In this document: positions 38,374 to 47,017 of the stretch, piece after piece
How positions within the stretch are numbered: position 1 is the first letter of the stretch
How the letters are laid out: each line of letters begins with the position of its first letter
From: Stigmatella aurantiaca
GTDB taxonomy: Bacteria; Myxococcota; Myxococcia; Myxococcales; Myxococcaceae
Length of the DNA: 64,000 nt
Reading direction: 5' to 3'
NCBI RefSeq assembly: GCF_900109545.1
Contig: NZ_FOAP01000003.1
Span: forward strand, 310,001 to 374,000
Position numbers and translations under genes: made by a program
Notes under the pieces: model-generated
Database searches by the model: none
What the model was told of the DNA's origin: nothing
What the model saw: only the letters and a program-made list of their open reading frames with translations

Positions 38374-38862
38374 ATGCGCCCACTGCCTGCCCCGACGACG
38401 TCCCCCGCTGATTCCGCCGCGCTCGACCAGGTCCGCCGTCTGGCCCGGCAGTTGGACACCTCCCTGCGGCTGCCCGGAGGGGTGCGCGTCGGGTGGGACG
38501 CCGTGCTGGGCCTGATTCCCGCCGTGGGTGATTGGGCGGGCGCCCTGCTCTCCAGCTACATCATCCTGCAGGCGGTGCGCCTGGGCGCCTCCCGCGAGGT
38601 GCTGCTGCGCATGGTGGGAAACGTGGCGGTCGAGGCGCTCGTGGGCGTGGTGCCCTTCCTGGGAGATGTTTTCGACGTGGCCTGGCGGGCCAACGTGCGC
38701 AACGTGACCCTGCTCGAAAGACACCTGGCCGCGCCCACCGCCACCCGGCGCGCCAGCCGGGCCTGGGTGTTCCTGGCCGTGCTGCTGCTGGTGGCGCTGC
38801 TGGCCCTGGCCGCGACGCTCACCGTGCTGGTCTGGCGCGCCCTGGGCCTTCACCTCTTCTGA
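38374..38862 (+). CDS. DUF4112 membrane protein
   Basis: A 162-residue membrane protein of the DUF4112 family, recognised by ALDQVRRLARQLDTSLRLP, RVGWDAVLGLIPAVGDWAG and LVGVVPFLGDVFDVAWRAN, the two copies of the P-xx-GD motif being diagnostic. Three hydrophobic segments are likely, the last at about 128-155. The function of the family is unknown. The ATG at 38374 is preferred over an in-frame GTG at 38359. It lies 29 bp ahead of the ABC transporter genes on the same strand and could be in the same transcript, though no functional link is known. Confidence 0.85.
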   Translation: MRPLPAPTTSPADSAALDQVRRLARQLDTSLRLPGGVRVGWDAVLGLIPAVGDWAGALLSSYIILQAVRLGASREVLLRMVGNVAVEALVGVVPFLGDVFDVAWRANVRNVTLLERHLAAPTATRRASRAWVFLAVLLLVALLALAATLTVLVWRALGLHLF

Positions 38863-38891
38863 GCCAGCCCCTCTCCCGGGAGGTCCTTCTC

Positions 38892-39977
38892 TTGAAAAGA
38901 CTGCTGACCGTCCTGGCGGTGGCCCTGTGTCTGACAGGTGCCGCGGCCGAAAGCGCCGGGGTCCCGCTGCCCGAAGGCTACCCGCCCGCCTACGCGCGCA
39001 TCATCGAGGCGGCGCGCCAGGAGGGCACGCTGAGCATCTACTCGGCCACCGACGCGAGCGAGGCCGCGCCGCTCATCCGCGAGTTCGAGGCCACCTACCC
39101 CGGCGTGCGCGTCGAGTACGCGGATCAGAACTCCACGGAGATCTACAGCCGCTTCATCGCGGAGGTGGCGGCCGGGCAGGGCACCGCGGACCTCGTGTGG
39201 AGCTCGGCGATGGACCTTCAGGTCAAGCTCATCCACGACGGCTACGCGCAGGCGTATGCCTCGCCGGAGAAGCCGAACCTGCCCGGCTGGGCGGTGTGGA
39301 AGGACGCGGGCTATGGTGTCACCGCCGAGCCGCTCGTCATCGCCTACAACAAGCGGCTGATGCCCGCGGAGGACGTGCCGCGCACGCGCGCGGACCTGGA
39401 GCGGCTGCTGCGCGCGAAGAAGGACTTCTACCGGGGCAAGGTCGCCAGCTACGACCCGGAGCGCAGCGGCGTGGGCTTCCTGTTCATCTCCCAGGACGTG
39501 CAGCTCAGCCAGGACACCTGGCGCTTGGTGGAGGCCATGGCTGGCACCGAGCCCCGGCTCTACACCTCCACCGGCGCGATGATGGAGCGGCTCGTCTCCG
39601 GCGAGCACCTGCTCGTCTACAACATGATCGGCTCCTATGCGCTGCGGCGGCAGAAGCAGGATCCGTCGGTGGGCATCGTCTTCCCGGCCGACTTCACGCT
39701 GACGCTCTCGCGCATCGCCTTCATTCCCACCGAGGCCCGCCACCCCAACGCCGCGAAGCTGTTCCTGGACTTCCTGCTGTCCAAGCGGGGCCAGCGCCTG
39801 CTGGCCGGGCGCGACATGGCCCCCGTGAGGACTGACGTGGACACCACCGGCGTGCCCATGCCACCCGCCGGGCAGGTGCGGGCCATCCGCCTGGGACCAC
39901 AGCTCCTCACCCACCTCGACCCGCTCACGCGCCTGCGCTTCCTCAAACAGTGGAAGCGCATCGTGCGCGGCCGTTGA
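38892..39977 (+). CDS. ABC importer substrate-binding protein (FbpA/AfuA family)
   Basis: A 361-residue periplasmic binding protein. A TTG at 38892 with GGAGG at 8 bp opens the signal peptide MKRLLTVLAVALCLTGAAA. The mature protein is a family 1 solute-binding protein: EGTLSIYSATDASEAAPLIREF is the start of the first lobe, and YADQNSTEIYSRFIAE and LVWSSAMDLQVKLI match FbpA-like proteins. The tandem tyrosines that bind ferric iron in FbpA are not evident, so the ligand may be a phosphate-containing compound instead of iron. It is the first of three clustered transporter genes. Confidence 0.85.
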   Translation: MKRLLTVLAVALCLTGAAAESAGVPLPEGYPPAYARIIEAARQEGTLSIYSATDASEAAPLIREFEATYPGVRVEYADQNSTEIYSRFIAEVAAGQGTADLVWSSAMDLQVKLIHDGYAQAYASPEKPNLPGWAVWKDAGYGVTAEPLVIAYNKRLMPAEDVPRTRADLERLLRAKKDFYRGKVASYDPERSGVGFLFISQDVQLSQDTWRLVEAMAGTEPRLYTSTGAMMERLVSGEHLLVYNMIGSYALRRQKQDPSVGIVFPADFTLTLSRIAFIPTEARHPNAAKLFLDFLLSKRGQRLLAGRDMAPVRTDVDTTGVPMPPAGQVRAIRLGPQLLTHLDPLTRLRFLKQWKRIVRGR

Positions 39978-39996
39978 GCCACCAGGACTTTTCTTC

Positions 39997-41667
39997 ATGA
40001 ACCGCTCGGCGCGCATCGCGGTTGTCCTGGCCTCTGCTCTCGCCATCCTCGCCCCGCTGCTGCTGGTGGTCTGGCAGAGCTTCCTGGATGGCCCCTTCTT
40101 CGCCCGCAACGTGCACCCCTCGCTGGGGGCCTACCAGTTCGTCTTCGAGGATCCGGACTTCTACCGCGCGCTGGGCAACTCGGTGCTGGTGGCCGGGGGC
40201 ATGACCCTCATCGCCGTGCCGGTGGGGGCGCTGCTCGCCTTCCTGCTGGTGCGCACCGACCTGCCCGGCCGAAGGTGGATGGAGCCTCTCATCCTCACGC
40301 CGATGTTCATCTCCTCCATCGTGCTGGCGTTCGGCTTCGTGGTGGCCTTCGGGCCCGTGGGCCTCGTCAGCCTGTGGGTGAAGGGCTGGGCGGGCGCGCT
40401 GCCGTGGGACTTGTACTCCCGGCCGTCGCTCATCCTCATCGCGGGCCTCACGCACGCACCCCACGTGTTCCTCTATGCCGCCACGGCGCTGCGCAGCCTG
40501 GGCTCGGACGTGGAGGAGGCCGCGCGCTCCATGGGGGCGGGGCCGCTCCGGGTGGCGGCCACCATCAGCCTGCCCATGATTCGCCCCGCCCTCTTGTACG
40601 CGGGCGTGCTGGTCTTCTTCCTGGGCTTCGAGCTGTTCGGCCTGCCGCTGGTGCTGGCAGACCCCCAGGGGGAGCTGGTGCTGGCCACCTACCTCTACAA
40701 GCTGACCAACGTGCTCGGTATCCCCTCCTACCAGCTCATGGCGGTGGTGGTGATGGTCATCGTCGTCATCGCGGTGCCGCTCGTGTGGTTACAGAACCGG
40801 CTGCTCCAGGGCGCCAACCGCTACGTGTCCATCCAGGGCAAGGCCCAGAGCGCGCGGCCCATCGCGCTGGGCGTGTGGCGCTGGCCCGCCGCGGCGCTCA
40901 TCGCGCTGTGGCTCTTCACGGTGGTGGTGGCGCCCGTGTGCGGGCTGGTGCTGCGCGCCTTCGTGTCGAGCTGGGGCGAGGGCGTGGACCTGGCCGACGC
41001 GCTGACGCTGTCCCACTTCCGCGAGCTGGCCCACTACCCCAACCTGATGCGGGGCATCACCAACACCCTGGTGCTGGCCGCGGTGGGCGGGGCCGCGTCG
41101 GTGGCCGTCTACACGGTCATCAACCTCGCGGTGCACCGCTGGCGCTCGGCCTGGGCGCGCGCCATCGACTACCTCGTGCTGCTGCCGCGCGCCATGCCGG
41201 GCATCGTCGCGGGCCTGGCCATCTTCTGGGTGTTCCTCTTCTTCCCCCCGCTGCAGCCGTTCCGGCAGACGCTGCTGGCCATGTGGGTGGCCTATACGCT
41301 GGTGTGGATGGCCTACGGCATGCGCCTGGTGTCGAGCAGCCTGCTGCAGATCGCCCCGGACCTGGAGGAGGCCGGCCGGGTGGTGGGTGCCTCCCTGGGC
41401 CGCGTCACCCGGGATGTCACGCTGCCGCTCATCCGCGCGGGGCTCGTGGGCAGTTGGGTGCTCGTCTTCGTCACCTTCGCGCGCGAGTACTCCACGGGGG
41501 TGTACCTGCTGGGGCCGGGCACGGAGGTGATTGGCTCGCTGCTCGTGTCGCTCTGGGCCACCGGCGCCGTGGACACTGTCGTGGCCCTGTCGGTCATCAA
41601 CATCGCGATGGTCGGCGCGGGTCTCTTGTTGCTTACCCTGTTCGGAAGGAAGGCCCACCCTGGCTAA
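39997..41667 (+). CDS. ABC importer permease (FbpB-type, fused double domain)
   Basis: A 556-residue inner-membrane permease with about twelve hydrophobic segments and two BPD_transp_1 modules, as in FbpB-type iron and phosphosugar importers. Each half has an EAA loop: VEEAARSMGAGPLRVAATIS around residue 170 and LEEAGRVVGASLGRVTRDVT around residue 457; these contact the ATPase. The ATG lies 19 bp after the binding-protein gene, and the stop is overlapped by the likely start of the ATPase gene. The ligand is unknown. Confidence 0.9.
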   Translation: MNRSARIAVVLASALAILAPLLLVVWQSFLDGPFFARNVHPSLGAYQFVFEDPDFYRALGNSVLVAGGMTLIAVPVGALLAFLLVRTDLPGRRWMEPLILTPMFISSIVLAFGFVVAFGPVGLVSLWVKGWAGALPWDLYSRPSLILIAGLTHAPHVFLYAATALRSLGSDVEEAARSMGAGPLRVAATISLPMIRPALLYAGVLVFFLGFELFGLPLVLADPQGELVLATYLYKLTNVLGIPSYQLMAVVVMVIVVIAVPLVWLQNRLLQGANRYVSIQGKAQSARPIALGVWRWPAAALIALWLFTVVVAPVCGLVLRAFVSSWGEGVDLADALTLSHFRELAHYPNLMRGITNTLVLAAVGGAASVAVYTVINLAVHRWRSAWARAIDYLVLLPRAMPGIVAGLAIFWVFLFFPPLQPFRQTLLAMWVAYTLVWMAYGMRLVSSSLLQIAPDLEEAGRVVGASLGRVTRDVTLPLIRAGLVGSWVLVFVTFAREYSTGVYLLGPGTEVIGSLLVSLWATGAVDTVVALSVINIAMVGAGLLLLTLFGRKAHPG

Positions 41668-42715
41668 CTTGCTCGTCGAGGACATCCATGTCCGGCTCGG
41701 TGCCCATGACATCCTGAAAGGCATCCGCGCGGAGTTCCGCGACGGCGACGTGGTGGCGCTGCTGGGCCGCTCCGGCTGCGGCAAGTCGACGTTGCTGCGC
41801 TCCATCGCAGGCCTGGAGACGCCCGGGCAGGGCCGCATCCACATCGGCGGCCGGACGGTGTTCGACGCGGCGGCCAAGGTGAACCTGCCTCCGGAGCAGC
41901 GCGACCTGGGGCTCGTCTTCCAGTCCTATGCGCTGTGGCCGCACAAGACCGTGTTCGACAACATCGCCTACGGCCTGCGGCTGCGAAAACAGCCCAAGGA
42001 GGCCGTGGACCGGGCGGTACACGAGGTGATGGCGGGCGTGGGCCTGGAGGGCTACGGCGAGCGCCTGCCCAGCGAGCTGTCCGGAGGCCAGCAGCAGCGC
42101 GTGGCCCTGGCGCGGGCGCTCGCCTACAGACCCCCCATCGTTCTGCTGGATGAGCCCCTGTCCAACCTGGACGCCAAGCTGCGCGAGGAAGCCCGCATCT
42201 GGATTCGCGGCCTCATCAAACGGCTGGGGCTCACCGCCCTCTTCGTCACCCACGACCAGGTGGAGGCCATGGCCATCGCCGACCGCATCATGCTGATGGA
42301 CGGAGGGCGCATGGTTCAGGACGGCACGCCGGAGCAGCTCTACACGGAGCCCCAGAGCCTCTTCGCGGCGGACTTCATGGGGGTGAACAACACCCTGCTG
42401 GGCCGCGTGGTGGAGCGCCGCGGCGGCGAGGCCCGGCTGGAGGTAGGCGGGCTGTCGCTGTGGGGCCAGCAGCGCGGCGGCACGGGCACCGAGGGGACCG
42501 CCACGGGCGTCATCCGCGTGGAGGAGCTGGAGCTGGCCTCCGGCCCTGGCGAGAACCGGCTGCCCGCGCAACTGGACAGCTCCCTCTACGTGGGAGGCCG
42601 CTGGGAGCACCAGTTCCAGCTCGCGGGCCACGCGCTCCGGGCCACCACGCGGGGAGCCCTCGCGCCTGGAGCCTACACGCTCGCGTTTCCCCGGGAGCGC
42701 CTGTGGATCTTCTGA
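41660..42715 (+). CDS. ABC importer ATP-binding protein (FbpC type)
   Basis: A protein of about 351 residues that powers the importer. Walker A is GRSGCGKST, the signature is LSGGQQQRVALARAL, Walker B is IVLLDEPLSNLD, and THDQVEAM holds the switch His. A C-terminal TOBE-like regulatory domain (about 250-351) follows. No ATG or GTG fits the N-terminus: a CTG at 41660 has GGAAGGAAGG ending 6 bp upstream and overlaps the permease TAA by 8 bp, while the TTG at 41669 is 15 bp from that site. The CTG is the better start. It completes the binding-protein/permease/ATPase set. Confidence 0.9.
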   Translation: MANLLVEDIHVRLGAHDILKGIRAEFRDGDVVALLGRSGCGKSTLLRSIAGLETPGQGRIHIGGRTVFDAAAKVNLPPEQRDLGLVFQSYALWPHKTVFDNIAYGLRLRKQPKEAVDRAVHEVMAGVGLEGYGERLPSELSGGQQQRVALARALAYRPPIVLLDEPLSNLDAKLREEARIWIRGLIKRLGLTALFVTHDQVEAMAIADRIMLMDGGRMVQDGTPEQLYTEPQSLFAADFMGVNNTLLGRVVERRGGEARLEVGGLSLWGQQRGGTGTEGTATGVIRVEELELASGPGENRLPAQLDSSLYVGGRWEHQFQLAGHALRATTRGALAPGAYTLAFPRERLWIF

Positions 42716-42970
42716 GCCGCCGCTGGGAATCCATTGGTATCTCAACGACTGCGCGCGCAGCGTCTCTTCACCTGTCCGGGTGAGCAGTAACCGAAAGACT
42801 GATGGGGCGGCCGAGCCCAACTGAAGCGCCCCTCGAAAAAACCGGGCCCCTTCTTCCCCGTTGGTTAGTCTGCCGCGCCCAAACGGCAGATCGAGGATGA
42901 ACGCATGGAGTTGCGGACCAGTCAGCAGGGGCAGCACGGAATCCCGCTCGCACGCGAGGGAGGAGGAACC

Positions 42971-45196
42971 ATGCACCCGGCTCCCTCCAATCCTCAGCTC
43001 GCCGGAGCAGATCTCCTCCGCCGCGTCGAAGCGCTGCTGGAGCAGATGACGCTCGAGGAGAAGGCGGGCCAGCTCGCGCAGTACTCCGTGGGGACCCCTA
43101 CCGGGCCCGGCACCGGCCGCAACGACTACGAGACGCTCGTGCGCACGGGCGCCGCCGGTTCGCTGCTCAACGTGGTGGGCGCCCAGGAGACCAATCGTTA
43201 CCAGCGCATCGCGGTCGAGCAGAGCCGTCTCAAGATTCCCCTGCTGTTTGGCTTCGACGTCATTCACGGCTACCGCACCATTCTGCCCATCCCCCTGGGC
43301 ATGGCCGCGAGCTTCGACCCCGCCCTGGTGGAGCAGGCCGTCCGCCTGTCCGCGGTGGAGGCCGCCGCTGAGGGGATCCGCTGGGCCTTCTCGCCCATGG
43401 TCGACATCGCGCGGGACGCACGCTGGGGCCGCGTCGCCGAGAGCTCGGGAGAGGATCCCCACTTGGGAGCCGCCCTGGCGCGCGCATATGTCCGGGGGTA
43501 CCAGGGCACTTCGCTCTCCGAGCCCACCTCGGTGGCGGCCAGCGTGAAGCACTTCGCCGGCTATGGCGCGGCGGAAGGTGGCCGGGACTACAACACCGTC
43601 GACATGTCCGACGTGAGCCTGCGGCAGATTTATCTGCCTCCCTTCCAGGCCGCCGTCGAAGAGGGGGTGGCGACCCTGATGAGCGCCTTCCATTCACACA
43701 ATGGGGTGCCCGCCACGGCCAATGGCTATCTCATGACCCGCATCCTGCGGGAGGAGTGGGGCTTCAACGGCTTCGTGGTCAGTGACTGGGGCGCGGTAGG
43801 CGAGCTGCTGAAGCATGGCGTCGCCCTGGACGGCGCCACCGCCGCGCGCAAGGCCCTGAGCGCAGGCGTCGAAATGGACATGGAGGCGCACCTCTATGGG
43901 CCCGAGATTCCCCGGCTGGTGCGCGAGGGGAAGCTCAGCGAGGCGGTGGTGAACGAGGCCGTGCGCCGCGTGCTGCGCGTCAAGTTCGCGCTCGGCCTGT
44001 TCGAGAACCCGTTCGTGGACGAGAAGGCCGTGGCCTATGTGGCCACCCCTCAGAAGCGCGAGCTTGCCCGGCGCATGGCGGAGGAGTCCTTCGTCCTGCT
44101 CAAGAACGAAGGTGGGGTGCTCCCCCTGCCCCCCTCGGGCCGGAAGATCGCCCTGGTGGGCCCCCTGGCGGATGCAGCGTCCAGCATGCTGGGCATCTGG
44201 AGCGCCAAGGGAGAGCCCCAGGACGTGGTGACCCTGCGTGCCGCGCTGGAGCGCCAGCTGAAGGACAAGGGAACCCTGCGCTATGCCCAGGGGACCGGCG
44301 TCCTGTCGAGCGACACCGCGGGCTTCCAGGAAGCTGTGGCGGCAGCGGCCGCCTCGGACGTGGTGATCGCCGCGATGGGCGAGGACGAAAACATGAGCGG
44401 CGAGGCCGGGTGCCGGACGCGCCTCGAACTGCCTGGCAACCAGCGCCAGTTGCTTGAGGCGCTGGCCGCCACGGGCAAGCCAGTGGTCCTGATTGTCTTC
44501 AGTGGCCGCCCAATGGCCCTCACGGAGGTGCAAGGCTTTGCATCGGCCATCGTGCAGGCGTGGCAGCCCGGCATTGAGGCGGGCCCCGCGCTGACGAACC
44601 TGCTGTGGGGCGAGGTGAACTTCAGTGGCCGCCTGCCGGTGACTTTTCCCCGGAGCAGCGGACAGGTCCCGCTCTATTACAATCATTTCAACACGGGCCG
44701 CCCGCCGGGAACGACAGACTTGACGCGCCCTCCGGCCAACCCGGCGGAGAAGTATGTCTCGCGCTACATCGACGAGTGCAACATCCCGCTCTACCCCTTC
44801 GGCCACGGCCTCTCGTACACCACGTTCAGCTTCTCCGAGCCCACGCTGAGCGCTTCGGCCCTCAAGGCCCACGAGGTCCAAAAACAGGGCAAGAACGTGC
44901 TGCGCGTGAGGACCCAGGTGCGCAACACGGGCAAGGTCCAGGGCACGGTGGTGGCGCAGTTCTACCTGCGCATCCACGGCGCGAGCACCGCGCAGCCCGT
45001 GCGCCAGCTCGCGGGCTTCCAGCGCATCGCACTGGCCCCGGGCGAGTCCCGGGACGTGGAGTTCCCCCTGGGCTTCCAGGAGCTGTCCTTCATCGACACG
45101 CGCTCGGCGCGCTGCGTGGAGCCTCACACGCGCTATGACATCTGGGTGGGCGACACTTCGGAAGCCACCCAGCACGCCTCCTTCACGATGGAGTGA
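42971..45196 (+). CDS. bglX: GH3 family beta-glucosidase
   Basis: A 741-residue glycoside hydrolase with the BglX domain order: GH3 N-terminal barrel (about 15-330), GH3 C-terminal domain (about 370-600) and a fibronectin-like domain (about 650-735). Substrate and catalytic motifs are intact: LLFGFDVIHGYRT, KHFAGYGAAEGGRDYN and GFVVSDWGA with the nucleophile Asp. Such enzymes cleave terminal beta-glucosides. AGGAGG lies directly before the ATG at 42971; no signal peptide is seen, unlike E. coli BglX, so it may be cytosolic or exported by another route. It is monocistronic, after the ABC importer genes by 255 bp. Confidence 0.93.
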   Translation: MHPAPSNPQLAGADLLRRVEALLEQMTLEEKAGQLAQYSVGTPTGPGTGRNDYETLVRTGAAGSLLNVVGAQETNRYQRIAVEQSRLKIPLLFGFDVIHGYRTILPIPLGMAASFDPALVEQAVRLSAVEAAAEGIRWAFSPMVDIARDARWGRVAESSGEDPHLGAALARAYVRGYQGTSLSEPTSVAASVKHFAGYGAAEGGRDYNTVDMSDVSLRQIYLPPFQAAVEEGVATLMSAFHSHNGVPATANGYLMTRILREEWGFNGFVVSDWGAVGELLKHGVALDGATAARKALSAGVEMDMEAHLYGPEIPRLVREGKLSEAVVNEAVRRVLRVKFALGLFENPFVDEKAVAYVATPQKRELARRMAEESFVLLKNEGGVLPLPPSGRKIALVGPLADAASSMLGIWSAKGEPQDVVTLRAALERQLKDKGTLRYAQGTGVLSSDTAGFQEAVAAAAASDVVIAAMGEDENMSGEAGCRTRLELPGNQRQLLEALAATGKPVVLIVFSGRPMALTEVQGFASAIVQAWQPGIEAGPALTNLLWGEVNFSGRLPVTFPRSSGQVPLYYNHFNTGRPPGTTDLTRPPANPAEKYVSRYIDECNIPLYPFGHGLSYTTFSFSEPTLSASALKAHEVQKQGKNVLRVRTQVRNTGKVQGTVVAQFYLRIHGASTAQPVRQLAGFQRIALAPGESRDVEFPLGFQELSFIDTRSARCVEPHTRYDIWVGDTSEATQHASFTME

Positions 45197-45245
45197 CGAA
45201 TTTCCAGAGCTGACTTGCCCAGTGGCAGCGGAAGAAGATCACCTC

Positions 45246-45593
45246 ATGGCAGGCGCGGACTCGTACATGCGGACTCTTACGGTTTCAGCAAGAATCACCG
45301 CTGCACTCCTCAGTGCCATGCTCGTTTCGTGTGGATCTTCCCGATACACCGCTCCAGCCCATCCTGAAAAACTCTCCCATGCGGAAGAAGTTGATCTTTC
45401 GCAATATTCACGCATGGCAGCGGCAGCCCAGCACATCGTGCTCACCATGGGCCGCAAGCGTGACTGCGATGAGGAAAACCGCGAGTGCATCCGGGAGTGC
45501 ATGAGCCGCCCACTTCCACAAGGATTTGGACATATCGCTTCAGGAAGAAAGGGGCGCGGCGGCAAGGTTTACATGGTGGAGGTAGCACCATGA
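45246..45593 (+). CDS. Short lipoprotein, possibly a decayed toxin
   Basis: A 115-residue lipoprotein whose signal peptide (MRTLTVSARITAALLSAMLVSC region) gives a lipidated Cys near residue 29. The mature part has a charged helix and a Cys-rich segment KRDCDEENRECIRECMSRPL followed by QGFGHIASGRKGRGGK, and ends abruptly with VYMVEVAP. From memory, longer myxobacterial lipoproteins share this Cys-rich block and continue with a further Cys motif and a hydrophobic domain; if so, this copy has lost its middle. GGAAG lies 8-9 bp before the ATG. It overlaps the next gene as ATGA. Base composition is lower in GC than the flanks. Confidence 0.65.
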   Translation: MAGADSYMRTLTVSARITAALLSAMLVSCGSSRYTAPAHPEKLSHAEEVDLSQYSRMAAAAQHIVLTMGRKRDCDEENRECIRECMSRPLPQGFGHIASGRKGRGGKVYMVEVAP

Positions 45594-46165
45594 AGTTGGG
45601 AGGACTCGCTCTGGAGACTCAGGAACTGCTTGGGCAGCAGCGAGAAGCCGCCCACTCCGCTGAAGAGAAGGAGCGGTTCCTGGTGGCCATGGATGCGCTC
45701 AAGTTCATCGCTGCTACTGGCCAATTCCAAGACTTCGAAGACTATCGCAAGAGCTTGGACACCCATGCTCCCCCTCTTGTACTTGCGGCCTTCGGTACGC
45801 GCGAAGAAGCCGAGGCTTGGTTGAATGGCCATCCCAAGCCACCGCACCTTGCTTATGTCTTGATTGCCAGCGCGTATCACGTGGTCATGCATGTCCCTGA
45901 GCTCAATCACCGCAGGCTGATTTCCCATCCTGTTCTCGAGTTCTATCTCGCGGAGATGATCCGGGAAGGGATTCCCGCTCCCATGGCCACCTTCCACACG
46001 CAAGAAGAGGCGAGGACGTGGCTTGAGCATCAACCTGAGCCTCCTCGCCAGGTCTTCATCCATATTGGAGGAGAACCTCACCTCGTGGCGTACCACCACA
46101 GGATTGGCCTCCGCGCGATGTATCCTCTCTCCATGGCCGCACCGCTGAAACAAGCAGACGAGTGA
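45590..46165 (+). CDS. Tandem-repeat cytosolic protein, possible immunity protein
   Basis: A 191-residue soluble protein. After a helical N-terminus (1-58) it has two related units of about 50 residues, at 61-110 and 129-176. Each follows the pattern PxPxxAxFxTxEEAxxWL, then PxPPxxxFVxI and a His-rich strand (YHVVMHV / HLVAYHH). The ATG overlaps the lipoprotein TGA, with GGAGG at 6 bp, so translation is coupled. No enzyme motif is visible. The exported lipoprotein followed by a small coupled cytosolic protein is the SitA/SitI toxin-immunity layout; the repeat domain may bind the toxin or be a general sensor. This function is inference. Confidence 0.7.
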   Translation: MKLGGLALETQELLGQQREAAHSAEEKERFLVAMDALKFIAATGQFQDFEDYRKSLDTHAPPLVLAAFGTREEAEAWLNGHPKPPHLAYVLIASAYHVVMHVPELNHRRLISHPVLEFYLAEMIREGIPAPMATFHTQEEARTWLEHQPEPPRQVFIHIGGEPHLVAYHHRIGLRAMYPLSMAAPLKQADE

Positions 46166-46246
46166 GCACTCTGGCCTCTCATCTGATAGACTGGGTTTCC
46201 TCACGAGCACTGGCCGGAGGCTCGCACATCCCAGGGAATCCCTGTC

Positions 46247-46879
46247 ATGAGCCTCCGCCGCCTCGCGTCCCCCCTGCTCCTGCTGTGCGTCCTTCCAGCG
46301 GCCGCCCTGGCGGAACCACCGCCCCGGAACTCCGCCGCTGAAGCGCCGCTGTGTTTTCGTGGAGAGCCCTTGCCGGAGTGCCAGGACTTCCTGCTGACGG
46401 AGTTCGCGGCCGCCATCGCGCGTCCGTCGAGCTACCGCCGGCCTCCCGTCAACGCCATCTGGGAGCTGGGCTACATGCACAACCTGGACGAGGCATCGCT
46501 CGCGCTCGGGGGAACCCTGTTTTTCGTCTATGACGACAAGGAGCGCATCCTGTTCGGCTTCAAACCCCGGCTGCGGCGATGGTTGACGCCGTGGCTGAGC
46601 GCCGAGGTGGGCCCGGGAGTTATCGTCGGCGGAGGAAACGGCGGCAGCTTCGCCCCCTCCTACCCCGCCTTCAGCGGCCACGCGGCCCTCAACTTCGGAG
46701 ACCTGGTCTCCGTGAGCGCCCAGTTGGAGGTGCTCCCGCTCACCCAGATGTCGAACGTCAATCCCCAGGGGCGGGAAGTCACCGGCTACATCGGCCTGCG
46801 CTTCGGCTCCTACGCGGGCATGGCCGTAGGTCCCCTGGCGGGTGCTTTCTTGGTGTGGGCGAACGGGGTCAGCGACTGA
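46247..46879 (+). CDS. Secreted protein, possible small outer-membrane barrel
   Basis: A 210-residue exported protein with a clear signal peptide (MSLRRLASPLLLLCVLPAAALA). The mature part has alternating hydrophobic strands such as LALGGTLFFVYDDKERILFGF, LSAEVGPGVIVGG and GYIGLRFGSYAGMAVGPL, which suggests an outer-membrane beta-barrel. Two cysteines lie close together near the mature N-terminus (APLCFRGEPLPECQ). I do not recognise the family. GC content returns to the genome norm here, so it lies outside the preceding low-GC pair. Confidence 0.68.
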   Translation: MSLRRLASPLLLLCVLPAAALAEPPPRNSAAEAPLCFRGEPLPECQDFLLTEFAAAIARPSSYRRPPVNAIWELGYMHNLDEASLALGGTLFFVYDDKERILFGFKPRLRRWLTPWLSAEVGPGVIVGGGNGGSFAPSYPAFSGHAALNFGDLVSVSAQLEVLPLTQMSNVNPQGREVTGYIGLRFGSYAGMAVGPLAGAFLVWANGVSD

Positions 46880-47017
46880 GCCAGCCGGGCATTGCCCTTT
46901 CCGCCGAGACAAGTGTCCGCTTCCGGGAGTTCACGGCCCTGCGACAACATGTCCCATCCCCCCGGTGCGCGCCCGGGTCCTAGAAGGCGCCTGCCACTCT
47001 TTACCGGGGGAACCTGC

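Noticed and set aside
38892-42715. Calling the ABC importer a ferric iron transporter
   Set aside because: The binding protein lacks the evident tandem tyrosines of FbpA; the same family also carries sugar phosphates and phosphonates, so the ligand is left open.
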